A stretch of 36,443 nucleotides of DNA, taken from positions 1 through 36,443 of the forward strand of contig NZ_LIQX01000129.1 in NCBI RefSeq assembly GCF_001418475.1. The letters are read 5' to 3'. The position numbers and the translations under genes are program-made. The notes under the pieces were generated by a model that did no database searches, was not told where the DNA came from, and saw only the letters and a program-made list of their open reading frames with translations. Shown in pieces: positions 24,840 through 32,319 of the stretch; within the stretch, counting starts at the first letter, position 1; each line of letters starts with the position of its first letter. This stretch comes from Streptomyces ossamyceticus (GTDB lineage: Bacteria; Actinomycetota; Actinomycetes; Streptomycetales; Streptomycetaceae).

Positions 24840-25484
24840 TCAGGAGGCCGGTCGGCCGGTCAGGGTCGAGCCCAGGCGGCGGGCCTCGTCGTGCGCCTTG
24901 GTCAGGGATGCCTCGTGCAGGGGCAGGAGCGGGGCCATCATCGGCACGTAGGGGGCCATGGTCAGTTCGGGCAGGACCGTCGTCACATCGAGGCCGAGGT
25001 TGGCCGGGTGGCCCAGGACGGTTTCCAGCGTGGGCACCAGGTGGTCCATGCCGTGCTTGGGGGCGCCGGGGCCGTAGCCGCCGCCGCGTGCGGAGATCAC
25101 CGTGGCGGGGCGGCCGAGGGTGGGAGGGGGTCCGTCGAAGCTCAGGGTGCGGCCGGCGACCATGATCTGGTCCAGCCATGCCTTGAACACGGACGGCATC
25201 GTGAGGTTGTACAGCGGCACGGTGAACAGGTAGGCGCCGGCGCCGAGGAACTCCTCGATCAGCTCGTCCTGGACCGCGGCGGCCTTCGCCTGCTCGGGGG
25301 TGTGCTGGGTGGGGTCGGTGGTGCGGGCGGTGATGCCCGCCGCGCTGAGGTGCGGTGCGGGGGAGACGGCCAGGTCGCGGTGGACGACCGCGCCCTGCCA
25401 CTCGTCACGGAAGGACCGGGCGACCTGACGGGAGACGGATGCCTCGCCGAGCGAGGAGGCGTCGATGTGCAGCAGGTAGGACAT
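24840..25484 (-). CDS. FMN-dependent NADH azoreductase (AzoR family)
   Basis: The 214-residue product opens MSYLLHIDASSLGEASVSRQ, the FMN-binding DSSxxxxxSxSR loop, and has FTVPLYNLTMPSVFKAWLDQ and ISARGGGYGPGAP. These match AzoR enzymes, which reduce quinones and azo compounds with two electrons from NADH. It is intact and of normal length. It lies 56 bases after the DsbA-like gene and 37 before the NmrA-like gene. Together with the divergent HxlR regulator the set looks like a quinone or electrophile stress cassette. It is related to the azoreductase-like protein at 6872-7498 but clearly distinct. Confidence 0.92.
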   Translation of the reverse strand: MSYLLHIDASSLGEASVSRQVARSFRDEWQGAVVHRDLAVSPAPHLSAAGITARTTDPTQHTPEQAKAAAVQDELIEEFLGAGAYLFTVPLYNLTMPSVFKAWLDQIMVAGRTLSFDGPPPTLGRPATVISARGGGYGPGAPKHGMDHLVPTLETVLGHPANLGLDVTTVLPELTMAPYVPMMAPLLPLHEASLTKAHDEARRLGSTLTGRPAS

Positions 25485-25540
25485 GGCGAAGTCGGCCTTT
25501 CAAGACGATCAAGGGTGGGTCGGGGGGTGACCGGTGGAGG

Positions 25541-26254
25541 TCAGCCGCGGGCCGGTACGGCGCAGCCGTCGGGGCCGCAGACCGCAGCGTCGCCGCCGGT
25601 CGCCGGGGTGAGCGGGTGGGATGCGTCCCAGGCCGTGCGCAGCACCTCAAGGAGGCCGTCGCTGTCCTGCGCGCCGGGGATGCCGTACTTGCCGTCGACG
25701 ATGATGAAGGGTGCGCCGGTGGCGCCCAGGCGCTGGGCGCGGGCGGCGTCGTCGCTCACTTGCCGCTGGTAGCGGTGCTCGGTGAGCGCCCGGCGGGTGC
25801 CCTCGCGGTCCAGGCCGATCTCCTGGCCCAGGTCGAGCAGGTCGTCCATGGCGAAGACGGGGCGGGCCTGGCCGAAGTAGGCCTGGAAGATCGCGTCCCA
25901 GGCTTCGCGGTTCTTGCCCTCGGCGGAGGCGTGGGCGAGGAACTCGTGCGCCAGGTCGGTGTTGCCGACCAGGTTCTCCAGCACCCGGTAGGGGCGGAGT
26001 CCCTCGGCCTCGGCCAGCGCCTCGATCCGGCGCGTGGACGCCTCGGCCTGGGAGCCGCCCATGCCGTGCCGGCGCAGCAGCGCCTCACGGACGCTGAACG
26101 TCTCATCCACGGGGAAGGAACTGCTCAGCGGGAACGAGTGGTGGACGACCTCCACCTCGTCGCCGTGCTCGAACCGCTCCACGGCCCGGTCCAGACGGTG
26201 GCTGCCCAGTCCGCACCAGGGGCAGGTGACCTCGGCCCAGATCTCGATCTTCAT
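25541..26254 (-). CDS. DsbA-family oxidoreductase (FrnE type)
   Basis: This 237-residue cytoplasmic protein has EIWAEVTCPWCGLGSHRLDR, the FrnE-type CPWC redox centre, at residues 5-24. It also has the family's long helical insert and the cis-proline loop GATGAPFIIVDGKYGIPGAQ. A C-terminal CGPDGCAVP motif adds two extra cysteines. Unlike the homologue at 2171-2860 it keeps both active-site cysteines, so it should do thiol-disulfide chemistry. It is the first gene of the leftward cassette and is divergent from hxlR across a 119-bp control region. Confidence 0.92.
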   Translation of the reverse strand: MKIEIWAEVTCPWCGLGSHRLDRAVERFEHGDEVEVVHHSFPLSSSFPVDETFSVREALLRRHGMGGSQAEASTRRIEALAEAEGLRPYRVLENLVGNTDLAHEFLAHASAEGKNREAWDAIFQAYFGQARPVFAMDDLLDLGQEIGLDREGTRRALTEHRYQRQVSDDAARAQRLGATGAPFIIVDGKYGIPGAQDSDGLLEVLRTAWDASHPLTPATGGDAAVCGPDGCAVPARG

Positions 26255-26284
26255 GACGCGCCTCCCATGTCTGCGCTGTGATTC

Positions 26285-26332
26285 CTACGTTTTGTTCGTA
26301 GCGCCATGATGGGCCAGTATGGAAGTCGATAC
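26285..26332. promoter_or_regulatory. Candidate HxlR operator region between divergent genes
   Basis: CTACG-N7-CGTAG (26285-26301) and GTAT-N8-ATAC (26317-26332) are inverted repeats in the 119-bp gap between the frnE-like and hxlR-like genes. HxlR proteins usually bind dyads like these and repress both themselves and a divergent reductase. The binding is inferred. Confidence 0.5.
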
Positions 26333-26373
26333 AAAAGGCACATCGGTGTTCGTGCCGGAGAGGAATGTGCGTA

Positions 26374-26784
26374 ATGGAGGCCACCAACAGTTCGGGCGGC
26401 GCGGCGGCGGTGGGGCCCTGCGCCGCCATCCCCGCCGAGCACATGGAGTTCATCCGGCAGGTCCTCGACCGCGTCGGCGACAAATGGAGCCTGCTGCTCA
26501 TCGCGGTCGTGGAAGCCGGCCCGCTGCGCTACACCGACCTGCAGCGCCAGGTCCCCGGAATCTCCCAGCGGATGCTCACCCTCACGCTCCGCCAGCTCCG
26601 GGAGGACGGTCTGATCACCCGCACCGCATACGCGGAGGTCCCACCGCGCGTCGAGTACTCCCTCACCCCGCTGGGCCGCGGCCTCCACGAGATCGTGACA
26701 TCCCTGATCGGCTGGGCCGCCGACCACCACGACGAGATCCGCGCGCACCGCGCCCGCGCCGCGGCACCAGCAGCCCGGTCCTGA
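26374..26784 (+). CDS. HxlR-family winged-helix regulator
   Basis: This 136-residue protein contains the HxlR core: CAAIPAEHMEFIRQVLDRVG, DKWSLLLIAVV, GPLRYTDLQRQVPGISQRML and VPPRVEYSLTPLGRGL. A cysteine (CAAI) lies at the position used as the redox switch in HypR/YodB-type members. It is separate from the divergent cassette by a region with dyads. The ATG at 26374 is chosen because GGAGAGGA lies 10 bases upstream; an ATG at 26365 is nearer than the ribosome site allows. It likely senses quinones or electrophiles and controls the DsbA, azoreductase and NmrA-like genes. Confidence 0.94.
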   Translation: MEATNSSGGAAAVGPCAAIPAEHMEFIRQVLDRVGDKWSLLLIAVVEAGPLRYTDLQRQVPGISQRMLTLTLRQLREDGLITRTAYAEVPPRVEYSLTPLGRGLHEIVTSLIGWAADHHDEIRAHRARAAAPAARS

Positions 26785-26854
26785 CCGCAGGATCAGCGAT
26801 CGGCTGTCGGCGCCGGGTGCAGCGCGGATGCCCGACGCGTCGTCGAGAAGACAT

Positions 26855-26904
26855 CAGGCAAGGCGGCAGAGCTTGCGCGGCGTGTCGGTGTGACGCCTTG
26901 CCTG
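26855..26904 (+). terminator. Hairpin after the hxlR-like gene
   Basis: CAGGCAAGGCG (26855-26865) and CGCCTTGCCTG (26894-26904) are perfect 11-bp complements around a 28-base loop, about 70 bases after the stop. Confidence 0.7.
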
Positions 26905-26933
26905 GCAACGGCGCTGGTGGGTGAAGATCCGGC

Positions 26934-27373
26934 TTAGGTGGGTACGCAGTCGGGGCACCGACGGAATACAACCTCGTGGGTGAAGCCGGACCGGACGGCC
27001 GCCGGAGCTCTACAGCGTCCGGAGCGCGGGCGACTTCCACTCAGGAGCCGGCGTCCGGGCAGTACCCGGTGGACTGGTTGATGACCTCGCTCACGGTCCA
27101 CCGGTCTGCCTCGCGGGTGAAGCCGATCTCGCCGGCACACAGAACCATGTCTCCACCGGCACAGGCCACGTGCTCGCTTCGCCGCGGCGCCGGCCGAAGC
27201 GCACCGTCCGTACCGACCACGCAGGTGAACGGTTCGGCCAGCTGCGCCGCCGGCTGCTCCACGATCCAGCCGACGAAATCAGTCGCCGAGCCGATCCGAC
27301 GCCCGCCGTAACCAGGCCGGACCGTAGCCTTCAACTCGACCCGACCGACATATCGCAGCCCCAGTCCCGTCAT
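26934..27373 (-). pseudogene. Conserved hypothetical gene broken by a stop and a frameshift
   Basis: From ATG 27371-27373 the frame reads MTGLGLRYVGRVELKATVRP and TDFVGWIVEQPAAQLAEPF, and runs to NQSTGYCPDAGS, where a TGA stops it (TGG is expected there). In the same frame after the stop VEVARAPDAVELRRPSG continues, and then a two-base excess leads into another frame, GFTHEVVFRRCPDC, before a TAA at 26934-26936. The whole resembles one actinobacterial protein family of unknown function that ends with a Cys pair, which may be a zinc site. The ATG overlaps the stop of the upstream gene as ATGA, as expected for a once-coupled pair. Sequencing error is possible for one lesion, less so for two. 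Confidence 0.65.
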
Positions 27374-27726
27374 GGCGGAGGCGGGTACGCCGGATGCCGC
27401 TCGGTGTCCGTCTGGTCCCGCTGGGCGGAGCCGGGGGTGAGTGGCGGTCGGGGGACCGGCGTGGGCAGTCCGAGGAGGCGGACCCGGACGGCGGCGGCGA
27501 GCAGCGCCGGGCGGAGCAGGCCCGCAGGGGTACCGACGAGGTGGTAGACGCGGTCCAGGGCGCGCTGGGACCTCAGGTTGCCGTGTGCCCCGAGCCGGTC
27601 CACTTCCCCCGACCATCGGCCGAACAGCGCGTCAAGGACCGGACGCCGGGCCGCCACCGGTGTGGCGCAGGTCCTCTCCGGTCGTGATGGCCCAGGAAGG
27701 TCCGCCGCTCGGTGCAGCCGACGCAT
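27370..27726 (-). CDS. Small hypothetical protein, coupled to the broken gene below
   Basis: This frame of about 118 residues starts at ATG 27724-27726 with GGGAG nine bases upstream, and its TGA overlaps the next start by 4 bases. Its middle reads VDRLGAHGNLRSQRALDRVY and HLVGTPAGLLRPALLAAAV, which looks like natural protein sequence. The C-terminus is Pro-rich. I do not recognise a function. The frame is open upstream to 27828 but without a good start. Because the neighbour is a pseudogene, this gene may also be non-functional. Confidence 0.5.
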   Translation of the reverse strand: MRRLHRAADLPGPSRPERTCATPVAARRPVLDALFGRWSGEVDRLGAHGNLRSQRALDRVYHLVGTPAGLLRPALLAAAVRVRLLGLPTPVPRPPLTPGSAQRDQTDTERHPAYPPPP

Positions 27727-27928
27727 CAGCCGCCGCTCCCATCCTGGCCGCATCCTGTGCGCGAGCGGTTCACGTCGGGTCCATGTCCGGGCCGGCCGCC
27801 GCGTTCGGGCCGCGATTCCACCCGGCACGCCCCGGACCAGTCGAACGTGCCTGGCGTTCTGCGCCCGCCGGGGCGCTCTCCGTCAAGTACGGCTCCTGGG
27901 TATGGCTGTCACATGGGGGCCACATTGG

Positions 27929-28543
27929 TCACGGATGGTCGCCGCCCCACGGATTCGGTGTCGGCCCCCCGGATGCTTCGCACGCTTTCGTCGGCGGGAG
28001 GAGATGCCGGGCGGCGACTCGGCTGCTGTCGAACGCGGTGTCCGCCGTGGTGGAGGCGGGCGTCAAGAGGGTCGCGGCGGTGGGGAGTTCGGTCTGCTTC
28101 AGAGGGACGCCCGGGTACGCCGCCGTGAGGACGCCGGTGCAGTCGTCACGTTCCGCCGGGGAGAGGCCCGCGGGGAAGCGGATGGTCCGGGGCCTGCTTC
28201 CGTCGGTGGTCAGGCGGACACGCCGGACGGGCCGCAGGTCCGTGCCCGCCGTCGTGGCGGTGGCCTCCCAGAACTCGACCTGTACCGTGATCGGTTCGCA
28301 CAGGGGCCCGCCGGTGGGCGAACCGATCACCGCCGCCGCGTCCCCGCCCGTGGTCCCGTCGGGGAACGACACGGCCGGGCGCAGCCACCGAGCCTGCTTC
28401 TCGGCCGACCAGCCGCCGTCCGCCCGGCAGGTGCCGCCGTCGGCCCGTACACCGACGGCGTTCTCCGCACAGCCGGTTGTCAGCAGCGTCAGAGCCGCCG
28501 CCAGCGACGTCAACGACCCTTGGGCGAGCTGGGGCCTGGACAT
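27929..28543 (-). CDS. Putative lipoprotein of unknown function
   Basis: This 204-residue protein begins MSRPQLAQGSLTSLAAALTL and has the lipobox LLTTGC at about residues 20-25, so it should be exported, acylated at the Cys and anchored outside the membrane. The mature part has two further cysteine-containing segments (GGTCRADGG and GPLCEPITVQVEFW) and the acidic/basic segment AERDDCTGVLTAAYPGVP. The start at 28541-28543 has a GGGAG site. It is divergent from the aminotransferase gene and separated by a 348-bp control region. No catalytic signature is seen. Confidence 0.8.
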   Translation of the reverse strand: MSRPQLAQGSLTSLAAALTLLTTGCAENAVGVRADGGTCRADGGWSAEKQARWLRPAVSFPDGTTGGDAAAVIGSPTGGPLCEPITVQVEFWEATATTAGTDLRPVRRVRLTTDGSRPRTIRFPAGLSPAERDDCTGVLTAAYPGVPLKQTELPTAATLLTPASTTADTAFDSSRVAARHLLPPTKACEASGGPTPNPWGGDHP

Positions 28544-28644
28544 GATCTCCCTCGATCGGTGCGGGCGAGGCGTCAGCGGCCTCGCGGAACGGGGGCAGTC
28601 TTCGCGGAGCGGGCGGCGGCCGGGGGACCGGGAAGGGGCATGTG

Positions 28645-28682
28645 GCCGACTTGTGATCAACAAGCCGACTTGTGATCGACAC
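28645..28682. repeat. Two 19-bp tandem repeats in the divergent lipoprotein/aminotransferase gap
   Basis: GCCGACTTGTGATCAACAA (28645-28663) is followed directly by a near copy (28664-28682) that differs by G for A and C for A. The first copy contains the dyad-like TTGT-GATCA-ACAA. Two adjacent copies exactly 19 bases apart in a promoter region look like binding sites, but no factor is known. The rest of the 348-bp gap holds no gene that I can support. Confidence 0.6.
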
Positions 28683-28799
28683 GGGCCCGCCGGGCCGGGC
28701 CGTCCGTCTTGTGGGGGCCAGTGCGACAGGGGTGCGGCGCGACTACTTGCCGGTACGGACGGGGCAGATCGGCAGTTTGTCGCCTGATTTCCCAGTTGG

Positions 28800-28839
28800 T
28801 TGAACGATTGTCGATCGCTGTCCACGATTCTCCTGTCAA
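28800..28839 (+). promoter_or_regulatory. Promoter-like element upstream of the aminotransferase, shared with bkdA
   Basis: TTGAAC at 28800-28805 is followed after exactly 21 bases by ATTCTCCTGTCAA (28827-28839). The same two blocks with the same 21-base spacing occur upstream of bkdA (32254-32293). TTGAAC could be a -35 box with CACGAT 17 bases later as -10, or the pair could be a regulator site. Confidence 0.55.
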
Positions 28840-28891
28840 AGTGCCCGGAGGCACCGGCTTCCGGCCCCGCCGCTGCAGAAGCGAGTCGAGC

Positions 28892-29938
28892 ATGGTGCGT
28901 GTCCGTTCGTCCCTGGCCCAGCTGCCCGCCTACGTCCCCGGCCGCAGAATGCCCGGAGCCGTCGCGCTGGCCAGCAATGAGTCTCCGTACGGGCTGCTGC
29001 CCGGTGTCGCCGCGAGGCTCGCGGAACTGGCCGGCGGGGTGTCGAGGTATCCCGACCTGAGCGCCGTCGCACTCGTCCAGGCCCTCGCCGAGCACCACGA
29101 CGTCGAGCCCGGGCGGATCGCGCTGGGCGCCGGTTCCTCGGAGGTCTGCGCACAGTTGCTGCACTCGGTCGTCGGACCCGGCGACGAGGTCGTCTTCGGC
29201 TGGCGGTCCTTCGAGGCGTACCCGATCCTCACCGCCGTGGCGGGCGGTACCGCGGTGCGGGTCCCCCTGCGGGCGCACGGGCTGGACCTCGATGCCATGG
29301 CCGAGGCGGTCACCGACCGCACACGGCTGGTCTTCGTCTGCAACCCCAACAACCCCACCTCCACCGCGGTCGGCGAACAGGCGCTGCTCGACTTCGCGGA
29401 CCGGGTGCCGGAGGACGTACTGATCGTCGTCGACGAGGCGTACCGGGAGTACGCCGACCCGGAGCAGGTACCCGACGCGCTCGCCCTGCTCGGCGACCGG
29501 CCGAACGTGGTGGTGCTGCGGACCTTCTCCAAGGCGTACGGCCTGGCCGGGCTGCGGGTCGGCTACTGCGTGGGCCGGCCCGACATCACCGCGCACGTCC
29601 GCAAGACCCAGATCCCGTTCAGCGTCAGCGCGCTCGCCCAGGAAGCGGCGGTGGTCGCCCTCGGCGAGCACGCGGAGGTCGTCCGGCGGGCCGCCCTCAC
29701 GGTCGCCGAACGGCAGCGGGTGACACGGCGGTTGCGCGACCTCGGCTTCGAAGTCCCCGAATCCCAGGCCAACTTCGTCTGGCTGCCGCTCGGCGACGAC
29801 AGCGGGGACTTCGCCCTGCACTGCCTCGGCGGCGATGTCGTCGTGCGCCCGTTCGTCGACGAGGGCGTCCGGGTGACGCTCGGGCTGCGGGCGGAGAACG
29901 ACGCCCTGCTCGCGCTCGCCGCGAGCTGGAGAGGCTGA
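28892..29938 (+). CDS. HisC-like fold-type I aminotransferase (histidinol-phosphate or aromatic amino acid aminotransferase)
   Basis: This 348-residue PLP enzyme has ALASNESPYGLLPGV at the N-terminus and VFVCNPNNPTSTAVG for the PLP-binding Asn. VVDEAYREYADP has the ring-stacking Asp-Glu-Ala-Tyr, and the Schiff-base lysine is K214 in RTFSKAYGLAGLRVGY. Relatives include HisC and the actinobacterial phenylalanine aminotransferase Pat. The gene lies far from other his genes and directly before a PaaN homologue (5-base gap), so an aromatic amino acid substrate such as phenylalanine is attractive. The ATG at 28892 has only a weak ribosome site. Confidence 0.86.
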   Translation: MVRVRSSLAQLPAYVPGRRMPGAVALASNESPYGLLPGVAARLAELAGGVSRYPDLSAVALVQALAEHHDVEPGRIALGAGSSEVCAQLLHSVVGPGDEVVFGWRSFEAYPILTAVAGGTAVRVPLRAHGLDLDAMAEAVTDRTRLVFVCNPNNPTSTAVGEQALLDFADRVPEDVLIVVDEAYREYADPEQVPDALALLGDRPNVVVLRTFSKAYGLAGLRVGYCVGRPDITAHVRKTQIPFSVSALAQEAAVVALGEHAEVVRRAALTVAERQRVTRRLRDLGFEVPESQANFVWLPLGDDSGDFALHCLGGDVVVRPFVDEGVRVTLGLRAENDALLALAASWRG

Positions 29939-29943
29939 CGGCC

Positions 29944-31629
29944 ATGCGCGTGGGGCCGTACGAACGGCATCGCGAGCTGCTCCAGCAGGCGGTACGGGCC
30001 GTGACGGCCGGCGAGTGCTGGGCACCGTTCACCCGCGTGGGGCCGGACGGCGCCAATGCGGGCATGAGGTCGGCACGGACCGCGGAGAAGGTGTTCGGCT
30101 CGCTGCTGGGCCGCGCCTTCGAGCTCGGTCAGCCAGGTGAACTCGGCCGGGTGTGCACCGAGTCCTCGCCGTACGGGGTCGCCATGGACATCGGCTATCC
30201 GCGGTGCGACCCCACGGTGCTGGTGGCGGCGGCCGGCCGGGCGATGGCCGGCTGGCGGGCCGCCGGGCCGTACCAGCGGGCCGGGGTGGCGGTGGAGATG
30301 CTGCGCCGGCTGAACACCCGCAGCCATGAGCTGGCACTCGCGGTGCACCACACCACGGGCCGGTCCCTCGCGGCCGCGTTCCGCGCCGCCGGGCCGCCCG
30401 CCCAGGACCGCGCACTGGAGGTGGTGGCCCGCGCGTTCGCCGAGTCGGAGCGCGTTCCCGCGGACCTGCACTGGGAGAGCCCGCGCCGCAGCAAGGAACC
30501 GCTGGCCGTGGCGGGCACCTGCAGTCTGGCGCCCCGCGGTGTGTCGCTGCTCGTCGGCTGCCCCGAGCATCCGACCTGGAACGGCTGGCCCGGCCTTTTC
30601 GCCAGCCTGGTGACCGGCAACCCGGTCATCGTGGCCCCGCATCCCAGGTCCGTGCTGCCGCTGGCGATCACCGTGCGTATCGCGCGGCAGGTGCTGGCGG
30701 AGGCCGGACACGACCCCGACCTCGTCACCCTGGCGGTGGCACCACCCGGGGAACTCCTGCGGCAGCGCCTGGCCACGGACCCGGCGGTGCGCATCGTCGA
30801 CTTCACCGGTCCGGCCCGGTTCGCGGACTGGCTGGAGCAACACGCCCGGCAGGCCGCCGTGTTCGCCCACCGGACCGGGCTTAACACCGTGGTCGTCGAC
30901 TCGACCGAGGACTACCGCGCCCTGGTGCGCGGCCTCGCGCTCTCCCTGTGCCTGTGCAGCGGAACGGTCCGTACGACACCACAGAACATCCTGGTGCCGT
31001 CAGCGGGCATCGCGACCGACGAGGGGCACAAGACCCTCCGGGACCTCGGCGCCGACCTCGGCGAGGCCGTGGACCGGCTGCTCGGACATCCGGCACGCGT
31101 GGCGAGACTGCTGGGCGCGATCGTCGACGACGAGGTGCGCGCGGGACTGACGCGGGCCGCGCGACACGGCGCGGTGGTGCACGCCTCCGGGACGCTGCAC
31201 CATCCGGGCCGTCCCGACGCCGACCTGCGCAGCCCGCTCCTGGTCCGGCTGGGGGCGCGGGACGAGCAGGTCTACACCCGGGAGTGGCCGGGACCGGTCT
31301 CCTTCCTGGTGGGCACCGACTCGACCTCGCACAGCCTCGAGATCTTCCGCCGCACGGTCGGCCGCCACGGTGCGCTGTTCGCCGCGGTGCACTCGACCGA
31401 CCCGCTGGTGCTGGCGGCCACCGAGGCGGCGGCACTCGACGCCGGCGTCCACCTGGTGGAGAACCTCGCCGACGACCTCCCGGCCGACCCCTCCTCGGCC
31501 GCGCCCGAACCGCCGGGCGGCGGCGCGCACTTCGTCACCGGACGGTTCCGGGTGGTGCGCTCGCGCGGCCGCCTCGCCCCTGCCGAACGCCCGCCCGTGC
31601 TCGCCCCCGAGGAACTCGTCGGCGCCTGA
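29944..31629 (+). CDS. PaaN-like aldehyde dehydrogenase homologue with altered active site
   Basis: The 561-residue protein resembles phenylacetate-degradation PaaN: YERHRELLQQAVRAVTAGEC at the start, PYQRAGVAVEMLRRL, LLVGCPEHPTWNGWPGLFAS and ILVPSAGIATDEG. In PaaN-type aldehyde dehydrogenases the catalytic segment reads like GQMCTxPQN. Here residues 340-347 are GTVRTTPQ, so Arg343 replaces the catalytic cysteine. The nearest cysteines are a few residues upstream (SLCLCSG). Enzyme activity may therefore be lost or different. It follows the aminotransferase by five bases. A second paaN start lies at 36247. Confidence 0.84.
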   Translation: MRVGPYERHRELLQQAVRAVTAGECWAPFTRVGPDGANAGMRSARTAEKVFGSLLGRAFELGQPGELGRVCTESSPYGVAMDIGYPRCDPTVLVAAAGRAMAGWRAAGPYQRAGVAVEMLRRLNTRSHELALAVHHTTGRSLAAAFRAAGPPAQDRALEVVARAFAESERVPADLHWESPRRSKEPLAVAGTCSLAPRGVSLLVGCPEHPTWNGWPGLFASLVTGNPVIVAPHPRSVLPLAITVRIARQVLAEAGHDPDLVTLAVAPPGELLRQRLATDPAVRIVDFTGPARFADWLEQHARQAAVFAHRTGLNTVVVDSTEDYRALVRGLALSLCLCSGTVRTTPQNILVPSAGIATDEGHKTLRDLGADLGEAVDRLLGHPARVARLLGAIVDDEVRAGLTRAARHGAVVHASGTLHHPGRPDADLRSPLLVRLGARDEQVYTREWPGPVSFLVGTDSTSHSLEIFRRTVGRHGALFAAVHSTDPLVLAATEAAALDAGVHLVENLADDLPADPSSAAPEPPGGGAHFVTGRFRVVRSRGRLAPAERPPVLAPEELVGA

Positions 31630-31647
31630 CGGCCGACCGGATCTGCC

Positions 31648-31664
31648 GGGCAGGCCCGCTGCCC
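31648..31664. terminator. Short hairpin between the PaaN-like gene and the convergent Lrp gene
   Basis: GGGCAG-GCCCG-CTGCCC at 31648-31664 is a perfect 6-bp stem in the 69-bp convergent gap and could act in both directions. Confidence 0.45.
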
Positions 31665-31698
31665 CCGCACAGTGGGGTCGAGGCCGCCGGCAGTCCGG

Positions 31699-32229
31699 TC
31701 AGCCCGTCCAGTCCGCCCCGCGCCCGCGCACCTCGTCGAACACCAGCCAGGTCCGTGTCGAACGCACCCCGGGAACGCCCTGGATGCTCTCCAGCACGAC
31801 CGAGCGCAACGCCTCGTTGTCCGGCGCGCGCACCAGCACCAGGACGTCGAAGTCCCCCGACACCAGGGAGACGTGCTCCACGTACGGGATCTCGCGCAGC
31901 TCGCGCGAGATGTCCCGCCACGCGGCCTGCTCGGTGCTCAAGGTGATGTAGGCGCTCGTGCCGAGGCCGGCCCGCTTGGGGTTCAGCTGAGCGGTGAAGC
32001 CGGTGATCACCCCCTCGGCCAGCAGCCTGCCCACGCGTGTGTAGGCGTTGGCACGCGAGATGTGCACCTGCTCGGCCAGCGCACGGACCGACTGGCGGGC
32101 GTCCTTCAGCAGCCGGGCCAGGATCTGGCGGTCGGTGTCGTCGAGCGGGACGGCAGTTCGTCCGGGCACCGGCCCCGCCGGCGAGTCCATCTCGGACACA
32201 TTGCTCTCCAGAACATTGAGATTCGGCAT
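31699..32229 (-). CDS. Lrp/AsnC-family regulator, divergent from bkdABC
   Basis: This 176-residue protein has the Lrp winged helix at about residues 28-80 (LDDTDRQILARLLKDARQ, VHISRANAYTRVGRLLAEGV) and the RAM effector domain (STEQAAWRDISRELREI, VSLVSGDFDVLVLVRAPDN). Lrp/AsnC proteins sense amino acids, here perhaps branched-chain or aromatic ones. It is divergent from bkdA with a 90-bp gap that contains the shared promoter-like element. In actinomycetes a similar BkdR-type regulator usually controls bkd genes. The start has no strong ribosome site, so the exact N-terminus is less sure. Confidence 0.9.
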   Translation of the reverse strand: MPNLNVLESNVSEMDSPAGPVPGRTAVPLDDTDRQILARLLKDARQSVRALAEQVHISRANAYTRVGRLLAEGVITGFTAQLNPKRAGLGTSAYITLSTEQAAWRDISRELREIPYVEHVSLVSGDFDVLVLVRAPDNEALRSVVLESIQGVPGVRSTRTWLVFDEVRGRGADWTG

Positions 32230-32253
32230 TTCATCTGCGGTTCACGCGAAGCA

Positions 32254-32293
32254 TTGAACACATATTCCCTCGTCGTCACCATTCTCCTGTCAA
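32254..32293 (+). promoter_or_regulatory. Promoter-like element upstream of bkdA, shared with the aminotransferase operon
   Basis: TTGAAC (32254-32259), 21 bases, ATTCTCCTGTCAA (32281-32293) repeats the arrangement at 28800-28839. It ends 26 bases before the bkdA ATG, in the divergent gap with the Lrp gene. Confidence 0.55.
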
Positions 32294-32319
32294 GCGTCCA
32301 GAGAAAGTGAGCGCCCTCC

